Assembly (NCBI GenBank): GCA_003049465.1
Contig: PYSS01000006.1
Coordinates: forward strand, 474,818 to 538,817
From: Magnaporthiopsis rhizophila
Lineage: Eukaryota > Ascomycota > Sordariomycetes > Magnaporthales > Magnaporthaceae
DNA length: 64,000 nt
Reading direction: 5' to 3'
Shown: positions 55,481-64,000 of the stretch, piece after piece
Numbering within the stretch: position 1 is the stretch's first letter
Layout of the letters: each line of letters starts with the position of its first letter
Translations under genes and position numbers: made by a program
The notes under the pieces: generated by a model
Told to the model about the DNA's origin: nothing
The model's database searches: none
What the model saw: the letters and a program-made list of their open reading frames with translations, nothing else

Positions 55481-57737
55481 CAAAAGTACACTCCGGCACC
55501 TCGGTTAGCCAAACAACGGCCGTGGAGGTTACACTGTGTGGTGTCGGGCAACATGAGAGTATGGGCCCTTACGCCAGTGTTAACAATACAGTGGCAGATA
55601 GTACAGCGGTTTTTAACGTTTTAGGCTGGACACCCCGCTTTAAAAACGCCCTGACATTATAATAGTTTTTATTTTAATAGGAACAATTTTACAGCTCCTT
55701 TTCTTTTTTTTTTTTTTTTTTAATCTTTTTTATATATTCGGCGACCCGCGACTGCAATCTTTCCGGGACAAACGTGACCAAGGGATAGGCTTCATCTTAA
55801 GCGGACGTAAGAACCGGCTCAATAGGGCGACGCCGGAAATCCTCCGCCTCATGTGATTTCGACGTTGTGTAGAGGAAGATATCAAGGGCAGGCCGGGGGG
55901 GCAAAGAAGTCGATACTATAAACTGACTCTATTTTTTACTGGCCCTCTCGCTCTTTCAACTATTTTACAACAAACAAGACTCAAGAGCATCCAGGCGACC
56001 TTATCGCGTGCTGTTGGCCTCGTCATCGCCATCACCGGCGAGTTCGCCACCTTCCTTTTATCCCTGAACTAGCAAAGATGACGCACTCCGTACGCTCAAG
56101 CCCCACGCACGCATCGAACTCCTTGGACTGCCGCCTCTTCGCGAGGGCTGCCAAGGAAGATCACAGCAAACTGCCCCACCAAGAGCCAGCCTGCCGGTAG
56201 CGGATTCAACTATGCCCTTAGCCTCTCCCCGGCTGCCGTGTCGCCCTTGGCTACCGCGAGCCTGAGCAAGTGCTTCAGCCGGACCTACTTCGCCGTGCCC
56301 AAAAGCTGTTCCACGGCCGGAGGCCTAACGGCGTCTCGGCGCTGGGTGAGAAAACCTGGTCATGCGAGAGCAGGCCGTCCAATCAGTCGGCGGCAGCCTC
56401 GTCCCCACCGTCGGCCGCGCCCCCGGCCTCGAGCGGCGCCTGGCTCGCGGCGTGCATCTCGGGCACGGCTTGCGCCCAGCGCATGAACGCCAACCCCTCG
56501 TCTGACGGCGCATAGACACCGCGCAGCGGTCCGGCGGCCCTGTCGTGGGCCAGTTCCTCCCGACGTTATAGCAGCCGTCGGGCTTCCCCCAAGTGGCCGC
56601 TGTATGCCCAACAAGCAAGGACATGTGACACCCGTCTCGCGAAGGGACAGGACATTATAGTCCCCGCACTGGTGTCCGCCCCGCGTGGATAATCTGCCAG
56701 GACGGAGGCATTCGGTATAAATTTTCCGTGGTCCCAGGTGGACGCCAGTACCGCCGCAGCCCCAGCATCAAGTTCGGAAAACTCCTCGCCGTGCCATTCC
56801 AACGGCCGGACTGCGTCCGTGGATATTCTCGAACGCGCTAATGGCAGCCGAGGAAGCAAAATACCCGACGACGTCACATCATGTCGAAGCCCCGGATGGC
56901 CCAATTCCGTTGGGACGCTGGGTGAATGAGATAAAAAAAAAATAGGCAAGCTGTGAAAGCTGTGTCTAATTTTAACCCGAGGCAAGTCTTTCTAGCGCAA
57001 TGGTGCCAAGAATAACGATGCCAAGTTTAATATCTTGATAGGAATCAAGCTTTCTTTCTCGGCGGGTTGCTCGAAGATTGGTAGTGGAATAACCTGGTAA
57101 TGATCTACATTGGCCAGCTGAAAAACGACAGGATCGAGAATCTCAATGCCGCTGTCTTGGATGCTGGGGAGGAGTAGGACGTGCTACATGGAGCTGGTGT
57201 CCCGCTTGGGGTTCGTGCGGCGGTTGCAACGCCGATCGGATGGCACGAAGGGACCAGGTTGGGGACAGGGACGATCTCGGGAGTTCACAAACAAGTGCAA
57301 CGTCAACTGGAAGTGCCAAAGAATCGCGGAGGGAGTAAACCGATCTTCCCCGCCTTCCCCTCGTTTTCCCCGCCCTCGCCAGCGGTTCCTGCCTCGCCTT
57401 GCTCGCGGCAGGCGTGGTATCGATGGCAGCCTGGCAGAGATTTATACGGCGGCTGTAAGGCCGTAATCCGACGGTATCATTTGTTCGGATTTTACCACGG
57501 GTTCGCTACGGCAGCTTATCATATTCCGGTCCGTTGCTCCTCGTCGTGAACACGAAGGTGCCGTCGGCTAATTATTGCACGGGTCGACCAGTGCAACGGT
57601 ACTAGTCTCTAAGGGGTAATTTTCACATTACCCTTTCGGGCATCTTGTTGATGCCATAGCTTGACTACCTAGAACAGCTGCTGTCGTCGGGCATAATCCA
57701 GTCCACTAATGGCGCAGCGCAATTGGGGTCCTGTAGA
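55481..57737. other. Gene-poor, partly AT-rich stretch
   Basis: More than 2.2 kb. It has a T18 run (55704-55721) in an AT-rich stretch (55600-55740) and GC-rich remains with an open minus-strand frame at 56566-56985 (139 codons; contains DAVRPLEWHGEEFSELDAGA), which looks protein-like but matches nothing I know. Probably decayed coding sequence. Confidence 0.45.
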
Positions 57738-57745
57738 TATATAAG
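57738..57745 (+). promoter_or_regulatory. TATA box of the GH2 gene
   Basis: TATATAAG lies 145 bp before the ATG at 57883. Confidence 0.5.
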
Positions 57746-57882
57746 TCGAGGACGGGGCGCCGGCACCCCTCGCTCAACGATCTCAACAAAGCGAGGAGCA
57801 AAGCCACCATCCATCCGTGGCGTGGGGTCTTGACGATTGGCACACGATCGCCTTCTCAGCTGGTCCCCACGAAACTGGCATA

Positions 57883-60468
57883 ATGCTCAACCTGCCAACT
57901 CTTGCGCTCTTGGCGGCGGCGGCGGCGGCGGCCCCATGGGTTCAGGCGGCGGCGACCCCCGGGCGCGACCGCAGCAGCCTCAACGCCGGATGGAAATTCT
58001 CACGCTTCACGTCCAACCCCGACTCGCTGTCCTACAATACACTCAAGCCGTGGATACTGCCGTTGGCCAACGACTTCATAGTCAACGGCGCCAAGTACCA
58101 GCCTCCCACCGGGACGCCTCCCGGCAGGAACGTCCAGTATGCCCAGTCGTCCTTCAACGACGCCGGCTGGCAGAGCGTCGATCTGCCCCACGACTGGGCC
58201 ATCACGGGACCCTTTAACGCGCCGGGCATCAGCGGCGGCATGGGCCGACTGCCCACCAACGGGGTGGGCTGGTACCGGCGGAACCTCACGGCGACGGCGG
58301 CCGACGTGGATGGGACCAAGTCGGTCTTCCTCGACGTCGACGGGGCCATGTCCTATGCAGCCGTCTGGCTGAACGGGAACCTGGTCGGCGGCTGGCCGCA
58401 TGGGTACGCGTCGTGGCGGCTCGACCTGACGCCGTACCTCAAGGTCGGGTCCAACATCCTCGCCGTGCGGCTGGACAACGCGGTGGACAACTCGCGCTGG
58501 TATCCCGGCGCGGGCATCTACAGGAACCTATGGCTCGTCAAGACGGACAAGACACACGTGGCTCAGTGGGGCACTTTCGTCACAACCCCCACTGTGTCTG
58601 CGAGCTCGGCGGTGGTCAACCTGGCCGTGCAGGTGGAGAACCTGCGCAACGAGACCAGGCAGCTCGATGTGGGCACTGAGGTCTACAAGATCGACCGGAG
58701 CACTGGAGAGGCAGGGACGGCTGTGGTGGCGTCGTTCAAGAAAAGCACAGTGAGCGTCGCCGCCGGCAAGAAGCAGTCGGTCAACGCGTCCGTCACCATC
58801 TCCAACCCCCAGCTCTGGGGTCCGGCGCCGGGCCAGACGCCGAACCTTTACCTGGCGGTCACCACGTTGTCCGTAGGCGGGACCGTGATCGACACCTATA
58901 CGACCCGGTTTGGTATCCGCTCGGTGACGTACGACGCGAACAGGGGCCTCTTGATCAACGGCCAACTGGTACGCGTGCAGGGTACGTGCAACCACCACGA
59001 CCAGGGCGCCATCGGGGCCGCTATCAACCTGCGAGCGACGCAGCGGCAGCTGCAAATGCTACAGGAGATGGGTTCCAACGCGCTGCGGACGTCGCACAAC
59101 CCGCCCGCCCCGGAGTTCCTCGACATGGCCGACAGCATGGGCTTCATGGTCCTGGACGAAGTCTACGACTGCTGGTCGCAGGGCAAGACGGGCAACGACT
59201 ACCACCTCCTCTACGCGGACTGGCACGAGCCGGACCTGCGCTCTTTTATACGGCGCGACCGGAACCACCCCTCGATCGTGGCGTGGAGCATCGGCAACGA
59301 GATCCAGGAGCAGGGGACCGCGCTGGGTGGAACCGAGGGGAGGGAGCTGGTGGGCATCGTCAAATCGGAGGACCCGACCCGCGGCGTCACCTCGGCCATG
59401 AACTCGGCCGGGGACTCGGCGCCGCTCCCCGCCGCGCTCGACCTCGTGGGGCTCAACTACCAGGGCGAGTACGGCGCCTACGGCGGCTTCCACAGCAAGT
59501 TCCCGTCCAAGATGATCTGGGGCACCGAGACGGCGTCGTGCATCAGCAGCCGGGGCACGCACCTGTTCCCCGTGACGAGCAGCAACAACGCAGGCTACAG
59601 CACCGCCGGAGGGTCGGACGGCTCCCGCATGTGGGTGAGCGCCTACGAGCTCCAAAACCCCGGCTGGGGAGGGAGCCCGGACGCCGTCTGGGACTCCCAG
59701 GACAGGTTCCCGTTCGTGGCGGGCGAGTTCGTCTGGACCGGGTTCGACTACCTCGGCGAGCCGACCCCTTACGGCGGCAACGGCGGCGCGCGTAGCTCCT
59801 ACTTTGGCATCGTCGACCTAGCCGGGTTCAAAAAGGACCGCTTCTACATCTACCAGGCCCGCTGGAGGCCCGACCTGCCCATGGCCCACATCCTGCCGCA
59901 CTGGACCTGGCCCGACCGCGTCGGCCAGACCACGCCCGTGCACGTCTTCAGCTCGGCCGACGAGGTCGAGCTGTTCGTCAACGGGGCCTCGCAGGGCCGG
60001 AAGAAGCGTCCCGGCAAGTCCGTTTACCGCTTCCGTTGGGACAGCGTCAAGTACAGCCCCGGCGACCTGCGGGCCGTGGCGTACAAGGGCGGGAAGGAGT
60101 GGGCCGTCGACACGCAGGTGACGGCCGGGAACGCGGCCGCCCTCAAAGTCACCGTCGACCGCGCCGCCATCGCCGCCGACGGGGCGGACCTGGCCTACAT
60201 CACCGTGGCGGTTGTGGACGCCAAGGGGACCGTGGTGCCGCGCGCCAACAACACCATCACCTTCGCCGTCAGCGGGCCGGGGAAGCTGGTGGCCACGGAC
60301 AACGGAGACCCGACCGACATGACGGCCTTCCCCAGCGCGAACCGCAAGGCCTTCTCAGGGTTGGCGCTGGGCATTGTCAAAGCGAACGCGGGGGCGACTG
60401 GGTCCATTACGGTTACGGCATCGTCGGGTGGGATCACTGGCGGTCAGGTGGTTATCAAGGCGAGCTGA
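57883..60468 (+). CDS. Secreted GH2 beta-galactosidase, DUF4982 type
   Basis: An intronless frame of 861 residues. The frame is open further upstream, but the first ATG is 57883, which opens a signal peptide (MLNLPTLALLAAAAAAAPWV). The domains in order are the GH2 sugar-binding jelly roll (LPHDWAITGPF; GVGWYRRNL; HGYASWRLDLTPYL; DNSRWYPGAGIYRNLWL), the Ig-like domain (about 230-360), the TIM barrel with GTCNHHDQGAIGAA and LRTSHNPPAPEFLD, the acid/base Glu at about 473 (SIVAWSIGNE) and the nucleophile Glu at about 549 (MIWGTE), a DUF4982-like beta domain (VHVFSSADEVELFVNG), and a C-terminal bacterial-Ig/GH2 C5-like domain (AYITVAVVDAKGTVVPRANN). It should release beta-linked galactose or a related sugar outside the cell. 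The architecture is most common in bacteria, and the gene has no introns, so bacterial origin is possible. Key residues are intact. Confidence 0.9.
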   Translation: MLNLPTLALLAAAAAAAPWVQAAATPGRDRSSLNAGWKFSRFTSNPDSLSYNTLKPWILPLANDFIVNGAKYQPPTGTPPGRNVQYAQSSFNDAGWQSVDLPHDWAITGPFNAPGISGGMGRLPTNGVGWYRRNLTATAADVDGTKSVFLDVDGAMSYAAVWLNGNLVGGWPHGYASWRLDLTPYLKVGSNILAVRLDNAVDNSRWYPGAGIYRNLWLVKTDKTHVAQWGTFVTTPTVSASSAVVNLAVQVENLRNETRQLDVGTEVYKIDRSTGEAGTAVVASFKKSTVSVAAGKKQSVNASVTISNPQLWGPAPGQTPNLYLAVTTLSVGGTVIDTYTTRFGIRSVTYDANRGLLINGQLVRVQGTCNHHDQGAIGAAINLRATQRQLQMLQEMGSNALRTSHNPPAPEFLDMADSMGFMVLDEVYDCWSQGKTGNDYHLLYADWHEPDLRSFIRRDRNHPSIVAWSIGNEIQEQGTALGGTEGRELVGIVKSEDPTRGVTSAMNSAGDSAPLPAALDLVGLNYQGEYGAYGGFHSKFPSKMIWGTETASCISSRGTHLFPVTSSNNAGYSTAGGSDGSRMWVSAYELQNPGWGGSPDAVWDSQDRFPFVAGEFVWTGFDYLGEPTPYGGNGGARSSYFGIVDLAGFKKDRFYIYQARWRPDLPMAHILPHWTWPDRVGQTTPVHVFSSADEVELFVNGASQGRKKRPGKSVYRFRWDSVKYSPGDLRAVAYKGGKEWAVDTQVTAGNAAALKVTVDRAAIAADGADLAYITVAVVDAKGTVVPRANNTITFAVSGPGKLVATDNGDPTDMTAFPSANRKAFSGLALGIVKANAGATGSITVTASSGGITGGQVVIKAS

Positions 60469-61681
60469 GGTAGCTACCCTGACTGCGCGTAACGGCTACC
60501 AGGTGTGGGCGTCGTGGCGGCTCGACCACAATGTAAGCTTCGACCTTGGAAAGTACCTGTCTTGGAATTACTCTGTGGCTACGGTCGCTGGCAAAAAATG
60601 GGCCTGGTTCATATTTCGGGGGAAAATGTCGTGGCCTGCTCGCATCCAATATTCACGGTTCCCAGTTGGCCCATGTGTTCCTGTTCTAGTAATACGACAT
60701 TGAATCAAACCTCGGTGCATTCTGTTGCCGGTTTTCTTCTGCTCGTCCATATGGCGGCGGCGGCGGCATGCCTGCGTTAACCACAATGATAGCCCTCACT
60801 GACAATGGGTGATTCGCCCTTACAGGATCACCCTTGCACATGAACTTCACCTCATCTAGTAACCCACTCGCCTCGCTCATTAGACTAGTCTATGCCTTCT
60901 CATCCAAACACTCGGCCAGTTTCAACCATGATCTCTCTAAAAGACTCGGCCCGACTCCGATCCAGGGTTCGGAAAACCGAAATGGCTTCGCGCGGAAGTT
61001 CGACCGCCCTGTCCGTGTTGTCTAGTTTATCCTCCACAAAAGCGAGCTGAGGGAGGCCGACACCAACCAAGTCATGGGCTGGGCCGGGCACCGTTCTGCG
61101 CAGCGCTAGGCACTCGACAAGTCTCTGCCTCGCGCCGACCCAGTGGGATTGTCGCATCCTCAAAGTGGCGAGAGAACACTGCGTCAGGGCGACAAAATGA
61201 TTTGGTAACTTGAAATCTTGTGGTGAGATATGGTTTTGTCCAGCACTTCTCGGTCTCCTCCAAGTTGCCTTGGTGTAATTAAGTCACAGTTCCCGATGCA
61301 AGAGTACGCACCTTTCAAGAAGATCGTTCGACAGGCCCGATGCTTTTTCGTGGGCCTACACAACCTCCCCGTAATTGGTATTTTTTCCTGGGGCTCTGCC
61401 TTCCTGTTAACAGCATAGTAACAGTTGCCGACATTGTAATAAGGTTTGGAATCTCTGGGTCGTTTAATGGCAGACATTGCTTACGGATTGTAAGACACTT
61501 TAATTATCGTGTAGGCCGAAGCTTTGTCGGGATGACTTTTGGAATTGCACAACCCCAGTGTTAATATAAACGAGGGCTATGAGTGGATTCGCTATCGCAA
61601 AGGATATTGAACCCAATTTTTAGCCTGGTTAATAGACGGTCTCGCTCTTGGCCTATATGGCACAATGGGTCTTGAAATCTG
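60469..61681. other. Intergenic; no gene seen
   Basis: About 1.2 kb with mixed composition and short chance frames. It becomes AT-richer after 61400. Anything left of the 3' half of the NLR relic (repeats) should lie here but is not recognisable. Confidence 0.5.
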
Positions 61682-63031
61682 TCATATTATCGAACAAGTT
61701 ATGGCAAAGGCGAATAGCTCGACAGCTGTGGAAGCCGACTTCATATTAAGTTCCAAAGACGGTCTCATTTCTGAGTTAAGGCCCTGCTCGATATCCAGCC
61801 AGTTCCGGCTCGAAGCAGTCCATTTAGTGAGTGTGCGCTGCGACGACGCCTGGTTAATGAGGCGCAAGAGCTCCTCTCGATTGTGGACACACTCATCGAG
61901 ACCATCAATAATGATAATGGCGCTTCTAATGTCTCGATCCTGGAAGATGCTGTGCATTGGTCCGCGGCTTGGAGGAAACAGAATGCAGTGGGAATATGCG
62001 ATGATGCCTCTCGAATGGTGCTGATTATGCCGCATATCAGCGTCATCTTTCCCTTGCCTGGATCCCCCTTCATCCAGAGTAGTCGACGCTCGGGGTCAGA
62101 GTGCCACTGCTGGAACTTTGAAGTTTCCAGAATCCATTGGAAGACCTCGCTTTGAAGACCGCCCGTTAGGCCCTCAATACGTCTCTTGTCAGCTTCAGGA
62201 TCCGTGATCAAACTTCCAAGAGGCCCCTTGCACGCTTCTTCAGGGCCTAGTGGGTTATAGGCCGTGTTAGCACTCGATCTTCCTACGGAGGTAACACAGC
62301 TGTGGCAACCTCCAGTTCATTCATGTTTAAAGGGGAGAAATCATTTTTCTGTTGCTTGGTTGCTACACGGTCCGCCTTTGCTACTTGCCCGGTCCGCTGT
62401 AATATGTCCCTCCCAGTTGAAAGATACCTGGGCCAGTGTTGAAGTTGCTTGTCGTGTTGTCCCGGAAGTTAAATTGGTCCCCGATGCCGCCATGCGAAAC
62501 GCCGCTCCCACCTGGTACCTCCAGCATCTCATCTGGTGCTGAAGGCCTGACTCCGTCCAGATTCTTGATAGCCTCTTTCAGATTGGTGATGAGGTCCTGG
62601 TCAACCGCGTTGACCGCATGGCTCCGTGCCAGAAGGGTCATATCATCCATGATCTTCTTGACGAGATCCTCCGCCCGGCCTTTCTTTCCCCACATGCGGC
62701 CCCAACTTTTAATGACACGGATGTATGACTGGAGGTCAAAAGGCTTTGAGCTACCGAACCGAGGCCCGGCAAGAATGAGCTGAAGTTTCCGGACTTTCTC
62801 CACGTAGGACCCGATCACTTTGTTGATGTCATCTTGCGCGTCACTAGGGAGCCGCCCAGAGTTGGCCTTGATCTTTTCGAGCGTGGCGATGACGAGAGGC
62901 AGCTTGTCGCCGACTTCGAGGGAGGCTTCGGGGAGGTCGCGGACTCCTTGTACTTTGTCGTAGGCATGCACCGTAGCTGTGAGAATGCCGATGGCGCTGG
63001 CGATGGCGATGGCGCCGATTACTTCGACCAT
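61682..63031 (-). pseudogene. SesA-like/NACHT NLR relic with internal deletion
   Basis: Exon 1 (63031-62385) encodes a SesA-like N-terminal domain (MVEVIGAIAIASAIGILTA; YEKVRK-like SYVEKVRKLQLILAGPRFG) of about 170 residues, then a Gly/Asn/Phe-rich linker (GDQFNFRDNTTSNFNTGPG; LGGTYYSGPG). An 85-nt intron (62384-62300) joins in frame to exon 2, which reads NTAYNPLGPEEACKGPLGSL and ITDPEADKRRIEGLTGGLQ, the usual lead into NACHT. Walker A is LLWMKGDPGKGKMTLICG, where the family has GKGKT: the Thr is displaced by one. After TAFCFLQAADQ the sequence jumps to DIRSAIIIIDGLDECVHNRE (Walker B) in another frame; the 80-100 residues normally between are missing. It then runs on as KWTASSRNWLDIEQGLN to a stop at 61682, with no repeat domain. 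This was a cell-death/allorecognition-type NLR and is dead as sequenced. Confidence 0.7.
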
Positions 63032-64000
63032 CCTCGCTCGCGTGCAAGGGGCGGTGGGTGACTGCCTCGGTGAGGGCGCCCGAGCGAGGAAAATCCCAGA
63101 GGAATGCTGGGCTGTCCGCAGAGGAGAATGTGATCGAAAGGGAAAGAAAGGGAGAGGTGGGCAATAATTGTCGGGTGGAAAAGGGGCTGGAAGGAATTTC
63201 TGTGGATGGAAAGGCGGCGGCTAGACTCAAAGCTCGGAGAACATGGGGTTTGCGCGGCAGGGGAAAATGAGAATAGAAGGAAGGGCAAATAAATCTGGGT
63301 TTGCCTGCCCAGGAGGAAGCCGCTCGGGCAGCGATCAGCCCAAAACCGCAAAAGTTCTACAAGGTATCAGGTAGAGGTAGGTACCTAAGGAGTTCTCTAT
63401 GATGAATGAAAAAAAGGCCGGTGAATCGGAAAACAAGGCATAAAGCTCGTGCCAGGTATCACTGCTATGAAGACGTGGTTGTTGTTTGGAGCTCGTCGCG
63501 AAACGCAAGCCAGCCCAACGACATCCACACTCGAGAGTTTCTGCATTTGCATGCTGCTATTTGCAGAGAAGGGTAATTCTATTGGCGCTTCGTCGGCTTG
63601 TGGCAGAAATGCCCAGCGATGTGTAGACGGGATGGACCTGAAATCCCCCAGCCCGTCCTGTCCGCCGGATGGGAAAGCGCATGAAGGCCCAACACTGTCT
63701 CGTTGGCATCAGGTCAATCCGCTCAACATGGATACTGGGCGGCGATGGCGGCATCCAAAGGCTATCGAATATGATTCGCTTTTCGAATACTTCTCAACTG
63801 AAGCCCTAGCAATGAATTTTTTTGTAGGTAGAGGCGGCCGCGTTTGCACGATCCGGTGTGCGATCCTCGGTGATTACGGTACGCATTTTATCTGTCCGCC
63901 CGCCGCCCACCAACCGCAGGTACCAGCTTACCGAAGCGGGGGCATGCAACATCCATCACAGACAAACGCGTCGAGTCGCCCCGCGATGGCCGACCTCGCC
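63032..64000. other. Upstream region of the NLR relic to window end
   Basis: About 970 bp without a supportable gene. The part just above 63031 would have been the relic's promoter. A gene beginning beyond the window cannot be excluded. Confidence 0.45.

Noticed and set aside
56325..56985. Open frames resembling coding sequence with WHGEEFSELDAGA
   Set aside because: Possibly decayed coding DNA but no family could be recognised and no gene model could be built, so it is only mentioned in the intergenic entry.
1..64000. CRISPR array, prophage, operon, riboswitch or bacterial replication features
   Set aside because: The spliced genes and families are eukaryotic; no regularly spaced palindromic repeats or bacterial signals were seen.

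Overview
The window looks like a piece of nuclear genome from a filamentous ascomycete (Pezizomycotina, most likely a Sordariomycete). The reasons are short GT-AG introns of roughly 65-140 nt in GC-rich exons, fungal-only families (Zn2Cys6 regulator, SUR7-type protein, NACHT/ankyrin NLR, NACHT_N and SesA-like domains), a gag-type retroelement relic, and no operons. I cannot name the species. All exon joins were worked out by hand by following splice sites and reading frame.

Layout. 1-5.4 kb is gene-poor: a gag-type retroelement relic on the minus strand (about 1.7-3.8 kb) cut by one in-frame TAG, a 25-bp tandem repeat, then the remains of a BAHD-like acyltransferase. 5.6-14.6 kb is a dense block of intact genes: a nine-exon DHA2-type MFS exporter (-), the ER-quality-control lectin OS-9/Yos9 (+), a fungal-specific hypothetical protein (-) and a multi-pass membrane protein (-). 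15.0-21.7 kb holds broken genes: a secreted cysteine-rich protein, a nitroreductase-like gene containing a 36-base homopolymer, and the C-terminal part of a NO VEIN-like/DUF3883 gene. 24.9-30.5 kb carries a Zn2Cys6 transcription factor and an alpha-glucoside-type sugar permease, both plus strand. 30.6-31.5 kb is another broken small secreted-protein gene.

32.9-50.6 kb is the second gene-rich block: a SUR7-like membrane protein (-), a secreted protein with two cupredoxin domains and a degenerate ferritin-like domain (+), a 2109-residue NLR (NACHT_N-NACHT-ankyrin) with a long low-complexity N-terminal extension (+), a secreted protein (+), a fungal hypothetical with an F-box/2EXR-like N terminus (+), and a single-pass Cys-rich membrane protein (-). 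51.4-57.8 kb is again decayed and partly AT-rich, with one intact seven-helix membrane protein (52.7-54.3 kb) and a ruined PhyH-type dioxygenase. 57.9-60.5 kb is an intronless secreted GH2 beta-galactosidase. 61.7-63.0 kb is a second NLR locus, now a pseudogene with a SesA-like N terminus, a Gly/Asn/Phe-rich amyloid-like linker, a damaged Walker A and an internal deletion.

The strongest themes are fungal innate-immunity or allorecognition NLRs (one intact and unusual, one dead), secreted or cell-surface functions, sugar uptake and hydrolysis, and an unusually high density of broken genes. The breaks are mostly one-base frameshifts, single stop codons and lost splice sites, so uncorrected assembly indels must be excluded before they are taken as biology.
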